From NCBI GenBank assembly GCA_002325375.1, contig DCRZ01000008.1, positions 1,438 through 65,437 on the forward strand: a stretch of 64,000 nt of DNA, in the 5' to 3' direction. The notes under the pieces are model-generated. The model was not told the DNA's origin, did not search any database, and worked only from the letters and a program-made list of their open reading frames with translations. Below are positions 1-8,644 of the stretch, one piece after another; position 1 is the stretch's first letter, and each line of letters begins with the position of its first letter. Made by a program: the position numbers and the translations under genes. Source of the stretch: Rhodospirillaceae bacterium UBA1479 (GTDB lineage Bacteria; Pseudomonadota; Alphaproteobacteria; Rhodospirillales; Casp-alpha2).

Positions 1-1930
1 GTGGAGACCACCTCGAGGGCGATCTTGCCAGAGAAGTCGGCGGGCGGCGTCAGGCTGAGGCCGGCCAGCTGATCCGGGGTCAGGGTCGCCGTGCCGCCGG
101 CGATGGTCACCTGCGTGCCGTCGGCCAGGGTGAGGATCGAGCCTTCGGGGATGTTGGAGATCGAGACGGAAAGCGTCTCGGAGCCGTCCGTGTCCGTGAG
201 GGCGGACTGGATATCCAAGGCAATCGCCGTATCCTCGTTCCCGGAGGTATCCGTCAGGTCGAGGGTCGGCGTATCGGCGATGGCGGTGACGGCGACGTTG
301 AGGGTGCCGCTGGTGGTCGCCGTGTCCGTGCCGTCCGTGGAGGTTGCGACGACGTCCAGGGCGATCTCGCCGGAGAAGTCGGCGGGCGGGGTGAGGCTGA
401 GGCCATCCAACTGGTCGGGGGTAAGCACGGCGGCTCCGTCTACGATGACGATGGTCGAGCCGGCGGCCAGGGTCAGGATCGACCCTTCGGGAATGTTGCC
501 GATGGTCACGCTCAGGGTCTCGCCGCTGTCGGTCAGAAACGCGTCGATGTTGAGGGCGATGGCTTGGTCTTCCGAACCGGATGCGTCGGTCAGGTCGAGG
601 GTTGGCGCATCGGCCACGGCGGTTACAGAGACGTTCAACGTGCCGCTGGTGGTCGCCGTGTCCGTGCCGTCCGTGGAGGTGGCGACCACCTCGAGGGCGA
701 TCTTGCCAGAGAAGTCGGCGGGCGGCGTCAGGCTGAGGCCGGCCAGTTGATCTGGCGTCAGGGTCGCCGTGCCGCCGGTGATGGTGACCTGCGTGCCGTC
801 GGCCAGGGTGAGGATCGAGCCTTCGGGGATGTTGGAGATCGAGACGGAAAGCGTCTCGGAGCCATCCGTGTCCGTGAGGGCGGACTGGATATCCAAGGCA
901 ATCGCCGTATCCTCGTTCCCGGAGGTATCCGTCAGGTCGAGGGTCGGCGCATCGGCGACGGCGGTGACGGCGACGTTGAGGGTGCCGCTGGTGGTCGCCG
1001 TGTCCGTGCCGTCCGTGGAGGTTGCGACGACGTCCAGGGCGATCTCGCCGGAGAAGTCGGCGGGCGGCGTCAGGTTGAGGCCGGCCAGCTGATCCGGGGT
1101 CAGGGTCGCCGTGCCGCCGGTGATGGTCACTTCCGTGCCGTCGGCGAGGGTCAGGACCGCGCCTTCCGGGATGTTGGAGATGCTCACTGACAAGGTCTCG
1201 CCGGAATCCGTCAGAGCGGCGTCGATGTTGAGGGCGATCGCCGTATCCTCGGCGCCCGAGGCGTCGGCGACATTCAGCGCCGGCGCATCGGCGACGGCGG
1301 TGACGTTGACATTCAAGGTTCCCGACGTGACGGCGGTGTCGGTGCCGTCCGTCGAGGTCGCGGTGACGCTGAGAGGAATGTCGCCGGAGAAGTCGGCGGG
1401 CGGCGTTAGGCTGAGGCCGGCCAGTTGATCTGGCGTCAGGGACGCCGTGCCGCCGGTGATCGGTACTACCGTACCGTCGGCCATGGTCAGAACGGACCCT
1501 TCAGGGATATTGCCGATGGTAACGCTCAGGGTCTCGGAGCCGTCCGTGTCCGTGAGGGCGGACTGGATATCCAAGGCAATCGCCGTATCCTCGTTCCCGT
1601 CCGTGTCCGTGGTCTCAAGGGCCGGTGCGTCGGCGACGGCTTGCACGGTGATGTCCGCGGTAGCGGTCGTCACGGCGGTTTGCCCAGTGGTTTCCATCGC
1701 GGTTGCCGTGACGCCAAGGGAAATCGTGCCGCTGAAATTTTCCGGCGGCGTGAGGGCCAGGCCGGAAAGGTCCGCTGGCGCCAGCGTCCAGGTGCCGTCG
1801 CCATTGTCGGTGCCGCCGGACAGCTGCGCCCCTTCCGGCACGCCGGAGATAATGATGGAAAGCGTTTCGTTGCCGTCCGTATCCGTCAAGGTAACGCCGA
1901 GGTCGAGTGATATGGCCTCGTCCTCGTTCC
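1..1930 (-). repeat. Tandem in-frame repeats of about 339-342 bp in the adhesin gene
   Basis: Equivalent points (the codons for LAGLSLTPP-like residues) recur near 61, 403, 740, 1081, 1421 and 1761, a period of 113-114 codons. Units differ from almost identical (the first and third) to clearly diverged (the N-terminal-most unit, with GDGTWTL and PENFSG). This suggests recent duplication of the central units. The array continues past the window edge. Confidence 0.9.
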
Positions 1931-2552
1931 CCGTGGTGCTTGAGAACACAACGGCGGGGGCTTGGGCGACGGGGGTGAATTCCGCGTCGCCGGCCGCCGC
2001 ACTGGGTACGGATTGGGAGGGTAGAGGGGACCCGTTAAGGGCAAGTTGTTCATCCTGGTTTTCACCGGCCGCAGCCGCATTCACGGCACTTTCCCGAGGC
2101 GCCGGGGCGGTGTTTTCAGCCGCGGCGGGTGCGGGCTGGTCCGGACGATCAATCGGGGCTCGAGTGGTGGCGCCAGCGGCGTCACCGTCTTCGGTGGGGT
2201 CCGTCAGGTCGCCGTTAACAGGTTGGGATGAGCGGTTGCGGGAAGACGGAGTTGTGTCGTCGCCGGTCCGGTCGGAAGGGGTGGCGGGAGGTTCGAACTC
2301 CACGTTTCCCTGATCGGCCGAAGGGGCGCCGATGTCGGCGGTTAGTTCATCGGTGCCGCCTTCATAGCGGCTGCCGCGGTGAATGCTGGCGTTCGCGGCG
2401 GCTCCCCCTTCGGGGGCGCCTTCTTGCGATACGTTCGGCCGTTCGCGGGCGTCCAAACGTCGGAACTCTTCCTTTTCCTGATCCGGTGCATCGGCGTCTT
2501 CAAAGAAGGCTGGGGTTGCATCTTCGGCGTTGGTTTCGGATTCTTCCGACAT
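1..2552 (-). CDS. Large repeat adhesin, type I secretion substrate (partial, C-terminus outside window)
   Basis: An unbroken minus-strand frame starts with ATG at 2552 and runs off the left edge, giving at least 850 residues. The start is well fixed: an in-frame TAA directly precedes the ATG and a GGAG lies 8 nt upstream. Residues 1-200 are acidic, rich in Ala, Pro, Asp and Glu, and have no Sec signal or membrane segment. From about residue 208 the protein is a series of about 113-residue cadherin/VCBS-like units, each with GNEDTAIALDI, TDTDGSETLSV and LTPPADFSG-type motifs and many Asp/Asn residues expected to bind calcium. It sits last in an operon with two ABC transporters and an HlyD adaptor, so it is very probably their substrate, exported by a C-terminal signal beyond the window. 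The role, adhesion or biofilm matrix, is inferred. Confidence 0.88.
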   Translation of the reverse strand, partial: MSEESETNAEDATPAFFEDADAPDQEKEEFRRLDARERPNVSQEGAPEGGAAANASIHRGSRYEGGTDELTADIGAPSADQGNVEFEPPATPSDRTGDDTTPSSRNRSSQPVNGDLTDPTEDGDAAGATTRAPIDRPDQPAPAAAENTAPAPRESAVNAAAAGENQDEQLALNGSPLPSQSVPSAAAGDAEFTPVAQAPAVVFSSTTGNEDEAISLDLGVTLTDTDGNETLSIIISGVPEGAQLSGGTDNGDGTWTLAPADLSGLALTPPENFSGTISLGVTATAMETTGQTAVTTATADITVQAVADAPALETTDTDGNEDTAIALDIQSALTDTDGSETLSVTIGNIPEGSVLTMADGTVVPITGGTASLTPDQLAGLSLTPPADFSGDIPLSVTATSTDGTDTAVTSGTLNVNVTAVADAPALNVADASGAEDTAIALNIDAALTDSGETLSVSISNIPEGAVLTLADGTEVTITGGTATLTPDQLAGLNLTPPADFSGEIALDVVATSTDGTDTATTSGTLNVAVTAVADAPTLDLTDTSGNEDTAIALDIQSALTDTDGSETLSVSISNIPEGSILTLADGTQVTITGGTATLTPDQLAGLSLTPPADFSGKIALEVVATSTDGTDTATTSGTLNVSVTAVADAPTLDLTDASGSEDQAIALNIDAFLTDSGETLSVTIGNIPEGSILTLAAGSTIVIVDGAAVLTPDQLDGLSLTPPADFSGEIALDVVATSTDGTDTATTSGTLNVAVTAIADTPTLDLTDTSGNEDTAIALDIQSALTDTDGSETLSVSISNIPEGSILTLADGTQVTIAGGTATLTPDQLAGLSLTPPADFSGKIALEVVS

Positions 2553-2627
2553 TTAAGTGTCTCCAGTTTGTCTTTTTGCGCCAGCTCCCCCTGATCCGGC
2601 ATCGGATTGTCTAGTTGATGGATTGGG

Positions 2628-3974
2628 TCAGCGTTCCCAGAACGCCTCGTTCACGATCGTGTAGAGCGGTTTCAGCAGATACTGCAGCACCGTCCGCTTG
2701 CCGGTGACGATATCGGCCTGAACGGTCATGCCCGGCATGACGGCATTGTCATCGGCGGGATTGCCGACGACGGTCTTATGGAGATCGATCTTGGCGCGGT
2801 AGAAGGGATTGTTCTGCTGATCCAGGAAGGTTGTCGCCGACAGTTCCGTCAGGCGCCCCTCGAGCGAGCCGTAGCGGGCATAATCGAAGGCATCGACCTT
2901 CACCGTCACCGGCTGGCCGATCTCAAGAAACCCGATGTCGCGGGTGAGCACTCGGGCTTCGACGATCAGTCCTTCATCCAGCGGCACAATTTCGGCGACC
3001 ACGCCGCCCGGCGGCAGCACGCCGGCGCTGGCCTGCAACGGCAGGTTCTGGACGATGCCGCTGACCGGCGAGGTCACGACCAGGCGGTCGACTCGGTCCT
3101 GAAGGCCGACAATAATCTTTTCGACCTCGGCCCGGGATGCCGTCACGGTGCCCAATGTGCGCAGCGTGTCCTGGCGCAGACGGGTGTCGAGATCGTTCAG
3201 ACGTTCTTCGATCTCGCCCACCGTCTCCGACGTCGTGGCGATCTGGTCCTTGACCCGTTGCAGACCGCCCTGGGCGGCAAGCAGGTTCTGGCGCGCGCCG
3301 AGGAAGGTCAGGCGGGCCTGAAGGCCCTTCTTGAACAGATTTTCCTGGATCGCGAATTCTTCCTGGAGAACAGCAAGCTGGTTTTCCAGGCTTTTTTGTT
3401 CGTTGGTGAAGGATTGGAGAGTCGCCCGGCGTTCCTGAAGCTGGCGGGACAGCACCGCCGCCTGGGACGACAGCGCCGCCTGTTCCGATTGCAGGATGCG
3501 GGTCTGGTCCGCCTTCAGGTTGTCATACCCCGGGATCACGGCATCAAAGTTCGGTTCGCGGTGTTCGGCAAAGGCGCGCAGGCGCTCTTCCTCGAGCATC
3601 AGGGCGGCGAGGCGGGTGTTGTATTGCGCTAGTTCCCCCGTCGCCCCCGAGGCGTCGAGACGGACCAGCGGGTCGCCGGTTTTCACCCGTTGGCCGGTCT
3701 GGACCAGGATCTTGGAAATGATGCCGCCTTCCAGGTGCTGGATCGTCCGCACCTCGTTGCGGGGGGCGACGCTGCCCGTGGTCAGGACGATTTCCTGGAT
3801 CGAGGCGAAAAAGGCCCAAACGAAGAAGGTGACGACCGCCGCGACGGCGACATAGATGCTGGCCCGGACAAGATGGGGCACGCCGGTTTCCTCCAGGAAC
3901 GCCGCATTGGCGATATCGCGCCGGCGCCGGGTGAAGGCCTGCGGGGAAAGGGTGGCGAGCGATTGCGTCGACAT
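2628..3974 (-). CDS. HlyD family type I secretion periplasmic adaptor
   Basis: 448 residues. A short cytoplasmic N-terminus is followed by one membrane segment at about residues 40-62. Then comes the biotinyl-lipoyl-like half ending near LEGGIISKILVQTGQRVKTG, a long coiled coil at about residues 120-300 (many Gln, Glu, Leu), the second lipoyl half near VTSPVSGIVQNLPLQ, and a C-terminal beta-barrel ending in a hydrophobic LKPLYTIVNEAFWER tail. This is the usual layout of membrane fusion proteins linking an inner-membrane ABC exporter to an outer-membrane TolC. It lies 19 nt after the second ABC gene and 75 nt before the adhesin. No TolC gene is in the window. Confidence 0.93.
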   Translation of the reverse strand: MSTQSLATLSPQAFTRRRRDIANAAFLEETGVPHLVRASIYVAVAAVVTFFVWAFFASIQEIVLTTGSVAPRNEVRTIQHLEGGIISKILVQTGQRVKTGDPLVRLDASGATGELAQYNTRLAALMLEEERLRAFAEHREPNFDAVIPGYDNLKADQTRILQSEQAALSSQAAVLSRQLQERRATLQSFTNEQKSLENQLAVLQEEFAIQENLFKKGLQARLTFLGARQNLLAAQGGLQRVKDQIATTSETVGEIEERLNDLDTRLRQDTLRTLGTVTASRAEVEKIIVGLQDRVDRLVVTSPVSGIVQNLPLQASAGVLPPGGVVAEIVPLDEGLIVEARVLTRDIGFLEIGQPVTVKVDAFDYARYGSLEGRLTELSATTFLDQQNNPFYRAKIDLHKTVVGNPADDNAVMPGMTVQADIVTGKRTVLQYLLKPLYTIVNEAFWER

Positions 3975-3993
3975 GTCTGTGCTCCTGCCTGGA

Positions 3994-6189
3994 CTAGATC
4001 AAATGGGCCGGGATTTTCCCCCGGACCTCGGCGGCGGCGCCGAAATAGCGAACCTGGCCGCCTTCAAGAATGAGGACGTTATCGGCCGCGCGCAGATGGC
4101 TGGGCCGGTGAGTGACGATGAACACCGTCGATGTTTCCCGCAGGTGGTCGATGGCCGAGGTGAAATAGTATTCAGCCTCGAAGTCGAGGCCGGTGATCGG
4201 CTCGTCCAACAGAACGACCGGCGCCTTGCGCAGGTAGGCCCGAGCTAGCGATAGCCGCATCATCAGGCTGTTGGAAAACTGATCCGTTTGACGGGCGGAA
4301 ATGAACGTCTCAAGACCGTCCGGAAGGGTTTCGACGTTTTCCCAGGCGCCGGCCATTTCCAATGCTTCAATGATCTCGTCCCGGCTGGCCAGGGAGTTCG
4401 ACATCCGCATGTTTTCCGCGATGGTGCCGTTGAAGAAATGCGGTGACTGCGACACGAAGGCGATCATCTGGCGCAATTCCCGGGGGGCGATCTGGCGGAT
4501 GTCGCGGCCGTCGATCTTGATCGTCCCGGCCAGAGGCTGGTAGAGCCCGGCCACCAGCTTAAGAACGGACGATTTGCCCGATCCATTCTTGCCGACGATG
4601 GCGGTGACTTCGCCGGGCTTGGCTTCGAACGACACGTTGGAAAACGCGGGATCGGCTTCGCCAGGATAGCGAAAGGTGACGTTGGCGAAGGCAACATGGC
4701 CCTGGGGTGAGGTCAGCGGCAGACCGCCGCTGCGCTCCGGCGCCAGCGCCAACAGCCGGTTGGTCTGGGTGATCGAGTTCTTAAGCTGATCGACGCGGGT
4801 CAGGAACACGAACATGCCCTGCATGGGGGCCATGGCCCGCCATACCAGGATCATGGCGGCGATCAGGCCGCCCGTGGTGACCGATCCGTCAATCACCAGA
4901 TGGACGCCGGTGCCGAGGGTGATCAGCCCGGCGGACAGCATCATGACCTGGCTGATGATTGTGATCAGGGAGGTGGTGCGCGCGTTCTTGGCGTTTTCCT
5001 TGGCGCAGAGTTCGGAAATGTCCTCGTAACGGTCAATCCAGGTGCGCGTGCTGCCGGCGGCCTTGATGGCGCGCAGGCGGCGGATCATCTCGATGACGAA
5101 TTCCTGGCGCCGGGAGTTAAGCTTGGCGCTGATTTCAACCTCGCGGGCGACCTTGCGCGAAAATGCGATTCCGCAGGCGACGTAGAACAGCGCCGCGAAC
5201 AGCGGCACGACCGCGAGCCAGCCGGCAATGACGGCAATCGCGCCGACAAAGATAAGGATGAAGGGAACGTCCAGGATCGAGGCGCCAAGGGGACCGGCGA
5301 TGAACTCCTTGACCCGCTCAAGGTCGCGGATGCGGGCGATCTGGGCGCCGATGCTGGCCTTTTCCGTCATTGCCGTGGGCAGGGACAGCAGGCGGTCGAA
5401 CACGGCGGCGCCCGACAGATAGCCGATGCGCGCGCTGGCGTGGCTGATCAGAAGGCGGCGGACCTTGCGCACCACAAGGTCGGTGGCAAGAGCCAGCCCG
5501 ACGCCGGCGGCGATACTGATCAAGGTGGTCATGGACCCCGTGGGAATGACCCGGTCATAGGCAAGCAGAACGAAAACCGGAATGCTGAGCGCCAGCACAT
5601 TGGACAGCCCGGTCAGCATCAGGGCATAGGCCCACAATCGGCCGAACCGGCGGATCTGCTGCTGATACCAGTTCAGGCTCGATTCCGAGGCGGTGTCCTC
5701 AAGCGCGTCGAAGGTGACGATCGTGCCGCCGGCGGCTTTGATCGGGCGATCCTGGATTGTTCCGGTCTTCAGGTCGTAAACCGATACGGTCTGCGGTCCG
5801 TTGAGGGACAGAACGACAAAGGCGTCCGAGGACGGCGGCAGCACCAAGGCGGGCAGGTGGGTTTTCGGGGACAGCGAGCGCCGGGTTTGAACCTGGCTGG
5901 AATAGCCCAGGCGGCCCATGAGGTTTTGCAGGGCCGTGACGTCGAACACCTGATCCTGGGGGGGCAGGGTGTCGGCAAGCGCACGGGCGCGGCCGTTCCA
6001 GCCCAGGGCGACCAGCAGGATCGGCAGGCAGGCGACGATATCGTTGTTGCCCTGCCATTCGTGGATGGCGGCCGTCAGGCTGGTGACCTGTTCGTCCGGA
6101 TCCTGGTGCTCAAGAACAACTCCGAACTTAGCCAGCGGGTGTTCGTCTTTGGCGGCGGGCGCATCATGTGCAGTGGCGATGTTAGACAT
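3994..6189 (-). CDS. Type I secretion ABC transporter, permease/ATPase with N-terminal C39-like domain
   Basis: 731 residues. Residues 1-150 resemble a peptidase C39-like (CLD) domain without an obvious catalytic Cys, as in LapB/HlyB exporters. A six-helix ABC membrane domain follows at about 165-460, then an ATPase domain. The Walker A is GKNGSGKSS (K539), the Q-loop FVSQSP, the Walker B VVLLDEP (E663) and the H-loop VTHRPSH. The signature motif, normally LSGGQ, reads FSNSLMM, which is degenerate. The gene overlaps the preceding ABC gene by 8 bp, so the two products are probably made together and may pair. Expected to export the downstream adhesin in one step through HlyD and TolC. Confidence 0.9.
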   Translation of the reverse strand: MSNIATAHDAPAAKDEHPLAKFGVVLEHQDPDEQVTSLTAAIHEWQGNNDIVACLPILLVALGWNGRARALADTLPPQDQVFDVTALQNLMGRLGYSSQVQTRRSLSPKTHLPALVLPPSSDAFVVLSLNGPQTVSVYDLKTGTIQDRPIKAAGGTIVTFDALEDTASESSLNWYQQQIRRFGRLWAYALMLTGLSNVLALSIPVFVLLAYDRVIPTGSMTTLISIAAGVGLALATDLVVRKVRRLLISHASARIGYLSGAAVFDRLLSLPTAMTEKASIGAQIARIRDLERVKEFIAGPLGASILDVPFILIFVGAIAVIAGWLAVVPLFAALFYVACGIAFSRKVAREVEISAKLNSRRQEFVIEMIRRLRAIKAAGSTRTWIDRYEDISELCAKENAKNARTTSLITIISQVMMLSAGLITLGTGVHLVIDGSVTTGGLIAAMILVWRAMAPMQGMFVFLTRVDQLKNSITQTNRLLALAPERSGGLPLTSPQGHVAFANVTFRYPGEADPAFSNVSFEAKPGEVTAIVGKNGSGKSSVLKLVAGLYQPLAGTIKIDGRDIRQIAPRELRQMIAFVSQSPHFFNGTIAENMRMSNSLASRDEIIEALEMAGAWENVETLPDGLETFISARQTDQFSNSLMMRLSLARAYLRKAPVVLLDEPITGLDFEAEYYFTSAIDHLRETSTVFIVTHRPSHLRAADNVLILEGGQVRYFGAAAEVRGKIPAHLI

Positions 6190-7900
6190 GGGCGGGCCCT
6201 CCGATTTCCGGTGCCTTGTCCGGGGGCGACTGCTCGGTCAGGCGGCCGCCGGACAGGTGGAAGATGCGATGGGCGATGCCTAGGATCGACGGCCGGTGGC
6301 TGACGACGACCACGGTGGTATGTCCCTTCAGCTTGGTCAAAACCTTCTTCACAGCGATGTCGCCGGACTGGTCGACGGCTGAATTCGCATCATCAAACAG
6401 GATGATTTTCGAGTTGTTGACCAGGGCGCGGGCCAGGGCGACGCGCTGGGCGATGCCGCGCGGCAGCGGGTCGCCGGCGCCGGCGCCGACCTTGGTTTGA
6501 TAGCCTTCCGGCAGGTTCTGTACCCAGCCGGACAATTCGACCAGCTCGGCTGCGGCCAGGCCCTGATGGGTCAGATCATCGCGGAACGCGGTGATGTTTT
6601 GTAGGATCGTGCCGTTGAACAGGGCTTCCTTCTGCGGCAGGTAGGTAATCAGGTGTTCGATTTCCGCCGCGGGCTTCGCGGACAGGGGGGTGCCGTCGAT
6701 CAGGATCTCGCCCTGTGTCGGCTTGGTGAAGCCGCGCATCAGGCTCATGAGCACGGATTTGCCTTCGCCGTTGGGCCCGGTGATGGCGATGAATTCACCC
6801 CCGGCGATTGATATGTCGATGCCTGAGAACAGGTCGGTGTCGCTTTCGGGCCAGCGGAAGGCGACCTTCTTCAACTCAAGGGACGCGGTGGCGGCGGTCG
6901 GTGACAGGGCGTCCGCAGGCTTGGCACCGCCGGGTGCGTGAGGGCCGGGGGGAATGGAAAACAGGCTTTTGAACCGCTGTTCGGCGCTGCGGACCGACTG
7001 AAACCGGGTCCAGAACCCGACGATGTTGTTCAAGGGCTGCATGGTGCGTCCGGCCAACAGGGTGCAGGCCGCAAGCCCGCCCACGGACAGGTGCCCGTTG
7101 ACGACCAGATAGGCGCCGTAAGCGACGATGGCGACGATGGCCAGCTGGCTCATCAGAAAGGACAGGTCGCCCAGGCTGCCGACCCGCTGGTTGACGCGCT
7201 GTCCTTCGACGGCGGAGTCCAGATTGAAGGTTTCATAGCGGCGTTCGGCAATGGGCTCCATCGCCTGCGCCTTCAACAGCGGCAATCCCGTCAAGGTGCT
7301 GATGATGTAGTCGAAGCGGCTGTCGTCGGCCCGTTGCAGGCGTTCGATCGCCGTGGCCAGCCGATTGCCGAACAGGGCGACGCCCAGGCCGTAGATGACC
7401 AACAGGGCGATGAGAACGATGCCCAGTTCGCCGCCGAAATAGAACACCATGGCGATGAACAGCAAAATGAACGGCAAATCGAAAATCGCGACATAGGCCT
7501 GGCCGCCGTAATAATCGCGCAGCTGGTTCAGGGCATTGAAGCGGTCGATATGGACACCGCTGCCTTCCTGCTCGAAGGCGGCGAGATCGCACCCGAGAAG
7601 GTGGCGGATGGCGGCGCTGCCGGCCTTGTGTTCGAAACGCGCACCGATCATCGCCATGAGATGGGCCCGCGCATATCTCATGATGGCATCGATCAAGATC
7701 GCCACACCCACGCCCAGGATCAAAAGCGTGATTGTTCCTAATGATTTATTCGGAATTACACGGTCATAGACCTGCAGCATGGCAAGCGGCAAAGCCAGCG
7801 ACAGAATGTTGATCAGGACGGACGTCAGGAGAACTTCAAGCCGGTCGGTTATCGACCAAGCCTGCAAGCGTGGTGCGGAGGGTGTTGCGCTGGTGTTCAT
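6182..7900 (-). CDS. Type I secretion ABC transporter, permease/ATPase (first of a pair)
   Basis: 572 residues from the ATG at 7900, which begins MNTSATPSAPRL and is followed by the first membrane helix near residue 25. An in-frame ATG 90 bp upstream (7990) would add a polar, unlikely N-terminus. The domain order is ABC membrane domain (about 20-310), then ATPase. The Walker A is GPNGEGKS (K381) and the H-loop SHRPS. Two motifs are off consensus: the signature is LPRGI, not LSGGQ, and the Walker B ends in FDD, so the catalytic Glu is Asp504. It lacks the C39-like domain of its partner. It is the first gene after the candidate sigma-54 promoter. Confidence 0.88.
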   Translation of the reverse strand: MNTSATPSAPRLQAWSITDRLEVLLTSVLINILSLALPLAMLQVYDRVIPNKSLGTITLLILGVGVAILIDAIMRYARAHLMAMIGARFEHKAGSAAIRHLLGCDLAAFEQEGSGVHIDRFNALNQLRDYYGGQAYVAIFDLPFILLFIAMVFYFGGELGIVLIALLVIYGLGVALFGNRLATAIERLQRADDSRFDYIISTLTGLPLLKAQAMEPIAERRYETFNLDSAVEGQRVNQRVGSLGDLSFLMSQLAIVAIVAYGAYLVVNGHLSVGGLAACTLLAGRTMQPLNNIVGFWTRFQSVRSAEQRFKSLFSIPPGPHAPGGAKPADALSPTAATASLELKKVAFRWPESDTDLFSGIDISIAGGEFIAITGPNGEGKSVLMSLMRGFTKPTQGEILIDGTPLSAKPAAEIEHLITYLPQKEALFNGTILQNITAFRDDLTHQGLAAAELVELSGWVQNLPEGYQTKVGAGAGDPLPRGIAQRVALARALVNNSKIILFDDANSAVDQSGDIAVKKVLTKLKGHTTVVVVSHRPSILGIAHRIFHLSGGRLTEQSPPDKAPEIGGPAHV

Positions 7901-8035
7901 ATCCCGATGGTTACCTTCCGCCTGCCAGATTCGGAGAATGCGTCGGATATGCCCGGTTTTTGCGGGTTCGATTTGATTTGGGGGCTTCAAAACCCGGTCG
8001 ATTGCCTACGTCAGTCCGTCGTTACGGCCTGCAAC

Positions 8036-8050
8036 GCAAGAAAGGTGCCA
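8036..8050 (-). promoter_or_regulatory. Candidate sigma-54 promoter for the secretion/adhesin operon
   Basis: Read on the minus strand the site is TGGCAC-ctttc-TTGC. This matches the -24/-12 core (TGGCAC-N5-TTGC) exactly, with GG and GC ten bases apart. Transcription would start near 8024 and give a 5' leader of about 124 nt before the ATG at 7900. The sigma-54 activator NtrC is encoded elsewhere in this window, but no activator site was recognised here. Confidence 0.55.
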
Positions 8051-8465
8051 ATTGCTGCCGCATGACGCGGCGGGACGGCATCCCATAATGAAATTAACCG
8101 TTGGGCAGGTAATCAAAATCGTGTCTGGGAACCTGCGCAAACGGCCTCAATCAGCGCGTCCCAGCGTGGCGACAGATTTTTCAACTGTGGGTCGAAACAT
8201 CATACCGTATTTCAGGCGCTATATCAGCGTGATTGTTGTGAATGGGGATTCAGATGCCGCAAAGACGATTGCTGCTTCTCAAAATGGGGGGCTTTAAGAA
8301 TGGGCAGGTCTACGGAATCAAGAATGGGCAGGTCTACGGCATCGTCCGTCATATGCCGAGGATACCTATGGAGTGAAGCCTGATGGGAGAAGCCGGAAAA
8401 TGTCGGATTGAAATTTCGCGGTTTGCCAATGGGCGCCGACGGTCGGCATTGGTCGGCAAGTATAA
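8051..8465. other. Non-coding stretch between the secretion operon and tRNA-Ser
   Basis: No convincing gene in about 415 bases. A short plus-strand frame (8052-8297) has no ribosome binding site and no recognisable product. The region would hold upstream activator sites for the sigma-54 promoter. The only clear structure is a 24-bp duplication at 8296-8343. Confidence 0.5.
8296..8343. repeat. Two tandem copies of a 24-bp unit
   Basis: Copies at 8296-8319 and 8320-8343 each begin AAGAATGGGCAGGTCTACGG and end in ATC. They differ at one base (A or C just before ATC). Being 24 bp long, the unit would stay in frame if translated, but no good frame crosses it. Confidence 0.85.
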
Positions 8466-8555
8466 TGGCGGATGGGGTGGGATTCGAACCCACGGTACGC
8501 TTTCACGCACGCTGGTTTTCAAGACCAGTGCCTTCAACCGCTCGGCCACCCATCC
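8466..8555 (-). tRNA. tRNA-Ser(UGA)
   Basis: The reverse complement folds as a class II tRNA. The acceptor is GGATGGG/CCCATCC, the D-arm GGCCGAGCGGTTGAAGGC, and the anticodon stem-loop ACTGGTCTTGAAAACCAG has anticodon TGA. A long variable arm (GCGTGCGTGAAAGCGTAC) and the T-arm GTGGGTTCGAATCCCAC follow. The CCA end is encoded at 8466-8468. Confidence 0.97.
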
Positions 8556-8644
8556 TGTCCGGACTTATTAGCCCGAGTGGAGGGAGGATGTCTCTCGTGT
8601 TCGTGGGCGGCTGTCAAGCCTAAGCGAAGGTCGGTCGCGCCCGC

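Noticed and set aside
1..1930. CRISPR-like regular repetition
   Set aside because: The period is about 340 bp, in frame and diverged gradually. There are no short identical repeats separated by unique spacers.
91..2614. Several plus-strand open frames (219, 208, 161 and 288 codons) across the first 2.6 kb
   Set aside because: They are antisense shadows of the adhesin repeats. Their products repeat with the same period, lack ribosome binding sites and show no protein-like pattern, while the minus-strand frame has a signal-free start and coherent domains.
4900..6303. 467-codon plus-strand frame opposite the second ABC gene
   Set aside because: Antisense to a clear ABC transporter. The composition is the low-complexity Asp/Gly/Gln/His type seen in shadow frames of GC-rich genes.
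8052..8297. 81-codon plus-strand frame in the gap before tRNA-Ser
   Set aside because: No ribosome binding site, no coherent composition, and it crosses the sigma-54 promoter upstream region.
8466..8555. tRNA-Ser as an integration site
   Set aside because: No second copy of the tRNA 3' end and no integrase or phage gene was found nearby.
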